Below are positions 1 through 5,841 of a DNA stretch of 5,841 nucleotides, one piece after another. Below the pieces are notes generated by a model. It saw only the letters and a program-made list of their open reading frames with translations. It had not been told where the DNA came from and searched no databases. Source of the stretch: Alphaproteobacteria bacterium (GTDB taxonomy: Bacteria; Pseudomonadota; Alphaproteobacteria; Puniceispirillales; Puniceispirillaceae); the NCBI GenBank assembly GCA_022425565.1, contig JAKMFG010000247.1, forward strand, positions 1 through 5,841. Direction: 5' to 3'. A program made the position numbers and the translations under genes. Numbering within the stretch: the stretch's first letter is position 1; every line of letters begins with the position of its first letter.

Positions 1-34
1 CGCGGCCACGCTTTGCATTCTGAGGTTGTCTCAT
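1..34 (-). CDS. Start of a probable DUF4167-domain protein (cut by the window edge)
   Basis: Only the first 11 codons are visible, read from an ATG at 34-32: MRQPQNAKRGR, continuing off the left edge. A short N-terminus of Met-Arg-Gln-Pro-Gln-Asn followed by Lys/Arg/Gly-rich sequence is typical of DUF4167 proteins. These are small basic alphaproteobacterial proteins of unknown function that are commonly encoded directly downstream of prmC, as here. A weak Shine-Dalgarno-like ACAGG lies 4 bases before the ATG. The assignment rests on 11 residues plus gene order. The rest of the gene would have to be read from the flanking sequence. Another basic protein cannot be excluded. Confidence 0.6.
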   Translation of the reverse strand, partial: MRQPQNAKRGR

Positions 35-41
35 GGACCTG

Positions 42-56
42 TTAACCGGTTATTGA
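42..56. promoter_or_regulatory. Palindrome with CtrA-like spacing just before the DUF4167 start
   Basis: The plus strand reads TTAA-CCGGTTA-TTGA, one base off the CtrA consensus TTAA-N7-TTAA. Inside it, 43-52 is a perfect 10-bp palindrome, TAACCGGTTA. The element begins 8 bases upstream of the ATG at 34, where a bound protein could affect transcription or translation start. It stands out from the GC-rich surroundings. Nothing in the window shows that the organism has CtrA, and a single near-match can occur by chance, so the regulatory role is speculative. Confidence 0.2.
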
Positions 57-172
57 AACTGAACTGGCAAGCGACTCGTGCCGGTCAACGGCTCTTTCAG
101 CTTGCTGTGGTTACCACCATCTTCGGAGGTGACTGCGCGACGCCCTGAGGCATCCAACGCATGCGGCACCAT
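50..172 (-). CDS. Possible small ORF between prmC and the DUF4167 gene (hypothetical)
   Basis: An ATG at 172-170 opens a 40-codon frame ending in TAA at 52-50. An in-frame ATG at 178-176 would add two residues. The sequence GGGAG at 183-179 sits 6 bases before the ATG at 172, which is good Shine-Dalgarno spacing. The product begins MVPHALDASGRR and ends LPVQFQ. It is polar, with no hydrophobic segment, no cysteines and no motif I recognise. Its stop lies inside the palindrome at 43-52, 15 bases before the DUF4167 ATG, so it could act as a leader peptide or simply be chance. The only support is the ribosome-binding site and the fit into the gap. Confidence 0.2.
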   Translation of the reverse strand: MVPHALDASGRRAVTSEDGGNHSKLKEPLTGTSRLPVQFQ

Positions 173-200
173 AGCCATCTCCCGAACCGAAGTGCAAGCC

Positions 201-223
201 TAAATTGACTGTCACGCAATTTA
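201..223. repeat. 7-bp inverted repeat spanning the prmC stop codon
   Basis: TAAATTG (201-207) and CAATTTA (217-223) are perfect inverted arms around a 9-base spacer. The prmC stop codon TAA is the outer three bases of one arm. A second, overlapping near-palindrome, TGAC-T-GTCA, occupies 206-214. The arms are AT-rich and no T-run follows on the minus strand, so this is a poor intrinsic terminator. A weak hairpin protecting the mRNA 3' end, or a protein-binding site, are alternatives. Confidence 0.35.
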
Positions 224-1111
224 TCCCGGCACATCTGTGGCAGGATTGTCAGCAAATCCCAGAACCAGACAGCGGCATATGCCGGCAAGATCCTTCTCGC
301 GGCCGATCTCGCATAGCCCGGCCTTGGCGGCAAGGCCAAGCACCGCGTCTTCCTGGCCGGCGCCAATTTCAAGACAGGCCCGCCCGCCGCTGGACAGCCC
401 GGCGGCAACGCGTGGCAGGACAGCCCGCCAGCAATCAAGCCCGTCATCACCACCATCAAGGGCTAGGCGCGGGTCAAAGCGCGCCACTTCGGCGGCCAGC
501 CCGTCGATCTCGCCAGCCGGAATATAGGGCGGATTGCACAGGATCAGGTCATAAAGCCCGGGTGCCACCTCCGGATCAGAAAAATCCCCGATGACAAAGT
601 CGGTACGGGCGGCAAGGCCGTTCCTGCCGGCATTGCGCGTCGCTGCGTCCACCGCCTCGCCAGCGATATCGACACCCGTTCCCGTGGCATCTGGACGCTC
701 AGAAAGGCAGGCCAGAAGCAGGGCGCCCGAACCACATCCAAGATCGAGCATTCGGCAAGGCTTGCCAGCATCCGTTGCGGCGAGCGCCGCTGCAACAATG
801 GTTTCGGAATCCGGTCGCGGGTCGAGTGTCGCCGGCGCCAGTTCGAGGCGCAATGTCCAGAATTCACGCCAGCCTCTGATCCGGCTGACCGGTTCACCCC
901 CGAGCCGGCGCACGAGCAAGCCCTCGAACATCACAGCCGTCGCATCGTCGAAACCGTCCAGCGTCTCATGCGGCAGCACTGCCCGGTCCAACCCCATTGC
1001 TGTGCCGAGAAGCAGCCGGCTGTCCAGCGCCGGACTCGCAACACCGCCTTTTTGAAGACGCTGCACCGCCGGCAGCAGAATGTCGCGCGCCTCTACCGGG
1101 GCGGCGCTCAT
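221..1111 (-). CDS. prmC: Peptide chain release factor N5-glutamine methyltransferase PrmC
   Basis: This 296-residue protein uses S-adenosylmethionine to methylate the glutamine of the GGQ motif in release factors RF1 and RF2, which improves peptide release on the ribosome. The N-terminal part (about 1-90) is the helical release-factor-binding region. The rest is a Rossmann-type methyltransferase. DLGCGSG at 123-129 is the SAM-binding motif I, and NPPY at 193-196 is the catalytic motif that holds the target glutamine amide. DPRPDSET at 97-104 matches the family's PRP(D/E)(T/S)E signature. Length is normal for the family. The ATG overlaps the prfA stop by 4 bases (ATGA), and GAGGG lies 6 bases upstream, so the start is well supported. 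Translation is probably coupled to that of its substrate RF1, encoded immediately upstream. It is the last confident gene before a 186-bp gap. Confidence 0.97.
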   Translation of the reverse strand: MSAAPVEARDILLPAVQRLQKGGVASPALDSRLLLGTAMGLDRAVLPHETLDGFDDATAVMFEGLLVRRLGGEPVSRIRGWREFWTLRLELAPATLDPRPDSETIVAAALAATDAGKPCRMLDLGCGSGALLLACLSERPDATGTGVDIAGEAVDAATRNAGRNGLAARTDFVIGDFSDPEVAPGLYDLILCNPPYIPAGEIDGLAAEVARFDPRLALDGGDDGLDCWRAVLPRVAAGLSSGGRACLEIGAGQEDAVLGLAAKAGLCEIGREKDLAGICRCLVLGFADNPATDVPG

Positions 1112-2187
1112 TCACTACCCTCGGCAAGACGCTGTGCCTGGTCTTCTGCAACAAGAGCCTCGACCACCTCGTCGAGAGCCTCTCCAGCGATCACCTTGTC
1201 GAGCTTGTAGAGGGTCAGGTTGATGCGGTGGTCGGTCACCCGTCCCTGCGGGAAATTATAAGTCCGGATCCGTTCCGAGCGGTCGCCAGACCCGACCTGA
1301 CCCTTTCGCGAGGCGGCGCGTTCGGCCTGCAGCCTTGCACGCTCGGCGTCATATAGCCTTGCGCGCAGAATTTTCATCGCCTTGGCGCGGTTCTTGTGCT
1401 GGGATTTTTCATCCTGCTGGCTGACCACAATGCCGGTCGGGATATGGGTGATCCGCACGGCAGAGTCAGTGGTGTTCACCGACTGGCCCCCGGGGCCGGA
1501 GGCCCGGAACACGTCGATCCGAAGATCGCTTTCCTGAACATCGATATCGACATCCTCGGCCTCTGGCAGCACCGCAACGGTGGCAGCCGATGTATGGATG
1601 CGGCCACCGGCTTCGGTTTCGGGAACACGCTGCACGCGGTGGACACCGGATTCGAATTTTAGCCGTGCGAACACATCGCTTCCAGCTATGTTGGCAGTGG
1701 CCTCCTTGTAGCCGCCAATGCCCGTCTCGGACACTTCCATCACCTCGAAACGCCAGCCATGTTTTGCCGCGAAGCGCTGATACATGCCGAACAGGTCGGA
1801 GGCGAATAGCGCCGCCTCGTCACCGCCAGTTCCGGCCCTCACCTCAAGGATGGCGTTTCGCGAATCATCACGATCGCGCGGCAGCAGCAAGAGTTGCAGG
1901 CTGTTCATCTCTTCGGGAAGCCGGGCCTCAATCTCCTGAATTTCAGCCTGCGCCATCTCCGCCATTTCGGCATCGTCGGCGGCCTCCTCGGCCAGCATCA
2001 CGGCCGCGTCCCGGTCACCTTCAAGCCGCCTGACAAGATCGATCTGCTCGCAGACGGGCCGCAATTCGGACAGCTCGCGTGACAGGCTGGCCAGCTCGTC
2101 AGGCGACATCGAAGCGGCATCGGTAAGCCGCGATTCAACCTCGCCACGGCGCGCCAGCACCTTGTTCATGCTCTGCTCTATGCTCAT
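1108..2187 (-). CDS. prfA: Peptide chain release factor 1 (RF1)
   Basis: RF1 recognises UAA and UAG in the ribosomal A site and triggers peptide release. At 359 residues it has the usual length. The N-terminal third (about 1-110) is helical and acidic. The PxT codon-reading tripeptide is PET at 189-191, within [16 protein letters not shown]. The P-x-T form, not the SPF of RF2, identifies RF1. The catalytic GGQ is at 233-235 within [18 protein letters not shown], and Gln235 is the residue PrmC methylates. The conserved C-terminal stretch [17 protein letters not shown] is at about 306-322. The ATG start overlaps the hisS stop by 4 bases (ATGA), and its own stop overlaps the prmC ATG in the same way. 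Only a weak AAGG lies upstream, so initiation probably depends on coupling to hisS translation. Its stop is TGA, a codon read by RF2 and not RF1. Confidence 0.98.
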   Translation of the reverse strand: MSIEQSMNKVLARRGEVESRLTDAASMSPDELASLSRELSELRPVCEQIDLVRRLEGDRDAAVMLAEEAADDAEMAEMAQAEIQEIEARLPEEMNSLQLLLLPRDRDDSRNAILEVRAGTGGDEAALFASDLFGMYQRFAAKHGWRFEVMEVSETGIGGYKEATANIAGSDVFARLKFESGVHRVQRVPETEAGGRIHTSAATVAVLPEAEDVDIDVQESDLRIDVFRASGPGGQSVNTTDSAVRITHIPTGIVVSQQDEKSQHKNRAKAMKILRARLYDAERARLQAERAASRKGQVGSGDRSERIRTYNFPQGRVTDHRINLTLYKLDKVIAGEALDEVVEALVAEDQAQRLAEGSE

Positions 2188-3446
2188 GACGTCTGGCCTT
2201 CGCCAAGCATGGCGTGAAGGACCGTGGCAAGCTCTGCCTGCGCCACTTCCTGCTGCGTACCGGCGCCAAGGTCACGTATCTGCGCGCTGCCCCCGGCGAC
2301 CTCGTCGCTGCCAAGGATCACGGCGATGCGGACACCGGCGCGGTCGGCCCTTTTCAGACGCTTGCCAATGGCCCCACCTGTCGGAAGGTCGACGGCAATC
2401 CCGACAGCGCGCAGCGTCTCGGCCAGCGCGAAGGCAGCGCCTTCGGCATCACCATCCATCGGCATCACCGCCACAGGCGGCGCAGCGGGCACCACATCGC
2501 CGACAAGCATCGCCAGCCGTTCCACACCGGCAGCCCAGCCGACACCCGGTACAGGAGGACCGCCAAGCATTTCCGACAATCCGTCATAGCGCCCGCCACC
2601 AAGAACGGTGCCCTGCGCGCCAAGCGCGTCCGTGATAAATTCAAAAGCAGTGTGGCAGTAATAATCAAGACCGCGCACAAGCAGCGGATCGAAGCTCCAG
2701 GCAATGCCGGCCCCGTCCAGCGCACCGGTGACACTGTCGAAATGCCGGCGTGACCCGTCATTCAGGAAGGCGTCAAGGCGCGGCGCTTCGGCAATGATGG
2801 CGCGGTCGCCGGCATCCTTGGAATCAAGGATTCTGAGCGGGTTTGCTTTCAGCCTTGCCTGGCTGTCTTGCGACAGGTTCGCTTCATGCGCAGTGAAAAA
2901 ATCCACCAGCGCCGCGCGGTAGGCCTCTCGGCTTTCACTGTCGCCAAGCGAGTTCAGGTGAAGAGTGCAGCGGTCGAGCACACCAAGATCATCAAGAATG
3001 CGCGCGCCACAGCCGATGATTTCGGCATCGGCAAGACCGTCACGCGGCCCGAGATACTCGATCCCGATCTGGTGAAACTGCCGCATGCGGCCCTTTTGTG
3101 GCCGCTCATAGCGGAACATGGGCCCGGCATAAAAGAATTTCAGCGGCAGGCTCTGGGTCAGCCCGTTGGAGATCATCGCCCGCACCACACCGGCGGTGTT
3201 TTCCGGGCGCAGTGTCAGCGTCTCGCCACCCCGGTCGGTGAAGTTATAGGTCTCCTTGGTAACCACATCGCTGCTGTCGCCGAGCGGACGCGAGAATACT
3301 TCGGCGAACTCGAAAATCGGCGTTGCCATCTCCTGAAAACCATACAGGCCTGCGGTGGCGCGCGCCGTGCCGATCACCCGCTGGTGGCCGGCCATCGCGG
3401 CTGGCATCAGATCCGTGGTTCCCCTGGCGGGTTGCAAACGAGACAT
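2184..3446 (-). CDS. hisS: Histidyl-tRNA synthetase
   Basis: A class II aminoacyl-tRNA synthetase that attaches histidine to tRNA-His in the cytoplasm. I chose the ATG at 3446, giving 420 residues that begin [15 protein letters not shown], which is the family's usual N-terminus. A further in-frame ATG at 3593 would add 49 low-complexity residues and overlap ispG by 98 bases, so I reject it. Motif 2 is [16 protein letters not shown] at 111-126. The histidine-binding signature RGLDYY is at 258-263, followed by GGRYDGL at 284-290. Motif 3 is GWAAGVERL at 303-311. The anticodon-binding domain fills about 325-415. All key residues look intact. Motif 2 is of the ordinary bacterial kind, not the divergent kind of many Alphaproteobacteria. 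A 49-bp gap separates it from ispG, with GGGGA about 10 bases before the ATG. Its TGA overlaps the prfA ATG. Confidence 0.97.
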   Translation of the reverse strand: MSRLQPARGTTDLMPAAMAGHQRVIGTARATAGLYGFQEMATPIFEFAEVFSRPLGDSSDVVTKETYNFTDRGGETLTLRPENTAGVVRAMISNGLTQSLPLKFFYAGPMFRYERPQKGRMRQFHQIGIEYLGPRDGLADAEIIGCGARILDDLGVLDRCTLHLNSLGDSESREAYRAALVDFFTAHEANLSQDSQARLKANPLRILDSKDAGDRAIIAEAPRLDAFLNDGSRRHFDSVTGALDGAGIAWSFDPLLVRGLDYYCHTAFEFITDALGAQGTVLGGGRYDGLSEMLGGPPVPGVGWAAGVERLAMLVGDVVPAAPPVAVMPMDGDAEGAAFALAETLRAVGIAVDLPTGGAIGKRLKRADRAGVRIAVILGSDEVAGGSAQIRDLGAGTQQEVAQAELATVLHAMLGEGQTS

Positions 3447-3495
3447 GTTGAACTGGTCCCCGGGATGGTGTCGCGAGAAGGTGGGAGCGGCCGTG

Positions 3496-4629
3496 TCAGG
3501 CTTGGGCCGCGTCGGATTCGGACGCTGCGGCTGCCTTGATCTCGGCAGCACGAGCCTCGACAAGGCCGACAACATGCTCGACGATGTCGCCATTCGTCAA
3601 CCTGTGATCGGCAAGACCCGATACATAGACCTGATGTGTACCCTTGCCGCCGCCTGTCAGGCCGATATCGGTCTCACGTGCCTCGCCCGGACCATTCACC
3701 ACACAGCCGATGATCGACACCGTCATCGGCACATCAATGTGTTCGAGACGTTCCTCGATCACCTGAACCGTCGAAATCACGTCAAACTGCTGGCGCGCGC
3801 AGGACGGGCAGGAAATCACCGTAACGCCGCGGCGGCGCAGGCCGAGGGATTTCAGCATTTCATAGGCAACGCGCACCTCTTCGGTCGGATCGGCCGACAG
3901 CGAGACACGCACCGTGTCGCCAATGCCGGCCCAGAGCAGGCTGCCAAGCCCGATGGCGGACTTGACCGTACCAGCCCGCATGCCACCGGCCTCGGTTATC
4001 CCGATATGGAGCGGGCAGTCGATGACATCGGCAAGCTGCTGATATGCGGCGACGGCAAGGAAGACGTCCGAAGCCTTCACCGAAATCTTGAATTCATGAA
4101 AATCATTGTCCTGAAGAATGCGCGCATGTTCGAGCGCCGATTCCACCAGCGCCTCCGGGCATGGCTCGGCATATTTCTCCAGAAGGTGGCGTTCCAGCGA
4201 CCCGGCATTCACCCCGATGCGCATCGAACACCCGTGATCGCGCGCCGCCCTGATCACCTCGCGAATCCGCTCCGCATTGCCGATATTGCCAGGGTTGATC
4301 CGCAGGCATGCCGCCCCTGCGGCCGCGGCCTCGATGGCACGGCGGTAATGGAAATGAATGTCGGCAACAATCGGGACAGGACTGGCGGCGCAGATTTCCT
4401 TAAGCGCACGGGTGCTGTCCTCATCCGGACAGGAGACGCGGACAATGTCGGCACCCGCCTCGGCCGCAGCGGTGATCTGTGCCATCGTACCGCTGACATC
4501 CGTCGTCAGCGTGTTGGTCATGGTCTGCACTGAAATCGGCGCGTCACCACCAACCGGCACTGAACCGACCATGATCTGCCGGCATTTGCGTCGTTCGATT
4601 GTTCTGTAAGCTCGGTAAGCGTTGGCCAC
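3496..4629 (-). CDS. ispG: 4-hydroxy-3-methylbut-2-en-1-yl diphosphate synthase (IspG/GcpE)
   Basis: IspG carries out the penultimate step of the MEP isoprenoid pathway. It reduces the cyclic diphosphate MEcPP to HMBPP using a [4Fe-4S] cluster and electrons from a flavodoxin or ferredoxin. The 377-residue length fits the short two-domain bacterial form, a TIM barrel then a cluster domain, without the extra insert of plant enzymes. The N-terminus has the family stretch [19 protein letters not shown] at about 17-35. Cluster ligands are visible as Cys274 and Cys277 (CPSC), Cys309 ([11 protein letters not shown]) and Glu316. The start is GTG at 4629-4627. An in-frame TGA at 4644-4642 blocks any longer version, and the next Met is at residue 20, inside conserved sequence. 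The gene order rodZ-ispG-hisS is also found in Escherichia coli. The C-terminal tail is Ala-rich, as often seen. Confidence 0.97.
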   Translation of the reverse strand: MANAYRAYRTIERRKCRQIMVGSVPVGGDAPISVQTMTNTLTTDVSGTMAQITAAAEAGADIVRVSCPDEDSTRALKEICAASPVPIVADIHFHYRRAIEAAAAGAACLRINPGNIGNAERIREVIRAARDHGCSMRIGVNAGSLERHLLEKYAEPCPEALVESALEHARILQDNDFHEFKISVKASDVFLAVAAYQQLADVIDCPLHIGITEAGGMRAGTVKSAIGLGSLLWAGIGDTVRVSLSADPTEEVRVAYEMLKSLGLRRRGVTVISCPSCARQQFDVISTVQVIEERLEHIDVPMTVSIIGCVVNGPGEARETDIGLTGGGKGTHQVYVSGLADHRLTNGDIVEHVVGLVEARAAEIKAAAASESDAAQA

Positions 4630-4632
4630 GGG

Positions 4633-4640
4633 CCGCCCCT
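4633..4640 (-). promoter_or_regulatory. Shine-Dalgarno that fixes the ispG GTG start
   Basis: On the minus strand AGGGGCGG ends 3 bases before the GTG codon of ispG, and its AGGGG core (4640-4636) is 6 bases from the GTG. An ATG at 4645-4643 lies just upstream but is in another frame. It overlaps a TGA (4644-4642) that closes the ispG frame. The site therefore supports the GTG as the true start. Confidence 0.7.
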
Positions 4641-4727
4641 GTCATTTTATGCGGTCCGGTTACAGGCGATGTTGCCGACAGGGCGACACCATGCAGGCAC
4701 AGCGCGCCCGGCCATGTCCGGACTGCT

Positions 4728-5841
4728 CTAGAGTTGGTTGCGAAGCCTGTCGGCATCAAGGGGAAGATCGCGAAGGATTTCACCACTCTCACCGACACTC
4801 TGCACGGCACCATCGTGGAACACCAGCTCGACCCCGCCGGCGTTGCCCGTGCTGAGATAAAGCCGGTCGCGGCTGTCGACCACATAGATCTCGCCTTCGC
4901 GCATCAATTTGGCCATCACCTCTTCACCGTCATTGCGGATGATTTCGATCCAGCTGACAGAGGTCGCCCGAACAGTGATCTCGAGTTCCGGAGCACGCTG
5001 GCGAGCATAGGCCACACCGGTGCTCGGCGGGCTGGCCTCACCGGCCGATGATGCCGCAACGTCACCTGTTGCGGTATCTTCAGCCGCCACCGCTGCAGCA
5101 GGCGCGCCTGCATCCGCGACAGCCACCGCCTCTTCCTCTGGCTGGGCAATTGCTTCATCAGTGGACGGCGTTGTCGTTGCGGCAAGCGTGTCCGCACCGG
5201 ACGCGCCAGTTGCCACCGCCGGCGTTTCAGTCACCGTCTGCGTTTCGGATGCGGCAGAGGCAAGCTGTTCTGTCTGCGCGCCGAGCTCTGTCACAGTTGT
5301 CGCCGGATCGGGCGCCACCGTCTGGGGTGCTGTCTGGAGTGCTGTCTGGAGTGCTGTCTGGGGCACTGCCGAGGCGATGGCCGTCTCGCCATCTTCCTGT
5401 TCTTCCGGAATGACGGTTTCTGCGACGTTCTGAATGGTCGCCTCACCCGTTTCCGTCGCCGGCAGGGTGTCAAACTGGTCAGTGCCTGCAAGGTCCTGCT
5501 CGGTCGCCTGACCGATCAGATTGTCGGGTTCTGTCGCCGTTGTCTCGACCTGCGGCGCGGCCACGGTTTCCTGCGGCGCCTCGCCGATCAGGGCAGCGAC
5601 AAGATCCGGCTTTCCAGCGGCATACCAGCCGCCATAACCAAGGCCAGCAAAGATCACCATGATCGAGGCCATCACGGCACCAGAGCGCTGCGGCTGCTGC
5701 CGATCAACCGGGAAGCTGTAGGATGGTTTCGCCTCGCGATCAGTGAGCAACGCGCGATAGCGTTGCGTCATCACTTCGGGGTCAAGACCGACTTCGCGCG
5801 AACATGTCCGGATATAGCCCGATACATAGGTGGACCCGGGC
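4728..5841 (-). CDS. rodZ: RodZ-type cell-shape protein, N-terminus cut off by the window edge
   Basis: The frame stays open to the right edge, so the true start lies outside; 370 residues are visible. RodZ is a bitopic inner-membrane protein that ties MreB to the wall-synthesis machinery. Visible residues 1-30 (PGSTYVSGYIRTCSREVGLD and following) match the last helices of the RodZ HTH_25 domain. One membrane span is at about 55-75 (ASIMVIFAGLGYGGWYAAG). Next comes a periplasmic linker of some 200 residues rich in Ala, Thr, Glu, Gln and Val, with a QTAL/QTAP tandem repeat. The last 87 residues (PELEITVRATSVSWIEI onward) form the C-terminal DUF4115 beta domain typical of RodZ. An internal GTG/ATG at 5774-5769 is not the real start, because family-matching sequence continues upstream of it. 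The stop is TAG, 98 bp before ispG. The family assignment is strong; its role in cell shape is inferred from the family. Confidence 0.9.
   Translation of the reverse strand, partial: PGSTYVSGYIRTCSREVGLDPEVMTQRYRALLTDREAKPSYSFPVDRQQPQRSGAVMASIMVIFAGLGYGGWYAAGKPDLVAALIGEAPQETVAAPQVETTATEPDNLIGQATEQDLAGTDQFDTLPATETGEATIQNVAETVIPEEQEDGETAIASAVPQTALQTALQTAPQTVAPDPATTVTELGAQTEQLASAASETQTVTETPAVATGASGADTLAATTTPSTDEAIAQPEEEAVAVADAGAPAAAVAAEDTATGDVAASSAGEASPPSTGVAYARQRAPELEITVRATSVSWIEIIRNDGEEVMAKLMREGEIYVVDSRDRLYLSTGNAGGVELVFHDGAVQSVGESGEILRDLPLDADRLRNQL
5317..5364 (-). repeat. Four-copy 12-bp tandem repeat inside the rodZ linker
   Basis: Four head-to-tail 12-bp units fill 5317-5364. The two central units (5329-5340 and 5341-5352) are identical, GCTGTCTGGAGT on the plus strand, and the outer two differ by two or three bases. 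Because the unit is a multiple of three, copy changes keep the reading frame and alter only linker length. The encoded unit is four residues of the form (V/A)-(P/L)-Q-T, giving PQTALQTALQTAPQT. Confidence 0.85.

Noticed and set aside
65..70. TTGCCA (minus strand) as a -35 box for the DUF4167 gene
   Set aside because: It matches five of six bases, but the hexamers 16-18 bases downstream do not resemble a -10 element.
97..459. Minus-strand frame of 120 codons overlapping the prmC end
   Set aside because: It lies in another frame across the conserved prmC C-terminus and shows no recognisable protein features.
3447..3593. N-terminal extension of hisS to the ATG at 3593
   Set aside because: The added residues are low-complexity, do not match HisRS, and would overlap ispG by 98 bases. 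The ATG at 3446 gives the standard N-terminus.
3355..4533. Long plus-strand open frame (392 codons) antisense to ispG
   Set aside because: It is longer than ispG, but its translation resembles no family I know. It runs across the ispG-hisS boundary and opposes two intact, fully conserved genes. GC-rich coding DNA commonly leaves the opposite strand open.
4646..4651. TAAAAT as a -10 box for an ispG promoter (minus strand)
   Set aside because: It matches five of six -10 bases, but no -35-like hexamer lies at usual spacing, and a start there would leave almost no room before the Shine-Dalgarno.
4713..4722. CATGTCCGGA, repeated at 5804-5813 near the visible start of rodZ
   Set aside because: A 10-bp match in this GC-rich sequence, one copy inside conserved codons, has no supporting context and is likely chance.
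4643..4885. ATG at 4645 with the GGGG stretch as an alternative start near ispG
   Set aside because: This ATG is out of frame with ispG, and the ispG frame has a TGA overlapping it. The sequence reads on into a frame without conserved features.
5020..5433. Plus-strand Ala/Ser/Val-rich frame opposite the rodZ linker
   Set aside because: Its low-complexity composition mirrors the repetitive rodZ linker read on the other strand; there is no independent support.

Overview
The window reads as a conserved core-genome stretch of a GC-rich alphaproteobacterium. Every confident gene lies on the minus strand, so transcription runs from high to low coordinates. In that order the genes are rodZ (cut at the right edge), ispG, hisS, prfA, prmC, and the first codons of a probable DUF4167 gene (cut at the left edge). 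The prmC-DUF4167 junction and the protein sequences suggest Alphaproteobacteria. HisRS is of the ordinary bacterial type, which argues for a Rhodospirillales- or SAR116-like lineage rather than Rhizobiales, Rhodobacterales or Caulobacterales. This placement is inference and could not be tested by a search.

Layout. Positions 5841-4728 hold the membrane-anchored cell-shape protein RodZ with a long low-complexity linker. A 98-bp gap carries a clear Shine-Dalgarno for ispG (4629-3496, GTG start). A 49-bp gap leads to hisS (3446-2184). hisS, prfA (2187-1108) and prmC (1111-221) are joined by two 4-base ATGA stop/start overlaps. Between prmC and the DUF4167 start (34) there are 186 bp with no recognised gene. 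This gap holds a 7-bp inverted repeat that includes the prmC stop, a possible 40-codon small ORF, and a palindrome with a CtrA-like half-site pattern just before the DUF4167 ATG.

How the genes fit together. RodZ links the cytoskeleton to wall synthesis. IspG makes isoprenoid precursors, which supply the lipid carrier for wall synthesis. HisRS charges tRNA-His. RF1 (PrfA) ends translation at UAA/UAG, and PrmC methylates the GGQ glutamine of release factors. I saw no intrinsic terminator anywhere in the window, so the genes are likely one transcript or a few overlapping ones.

I found no mobile element, CRISPR array, RNA gene, defence system or other clearly novel system. The points worth a second look are small: the prmC-DUF4167 intergenic region, the start choices, and a tandem repeat inside rodZ.
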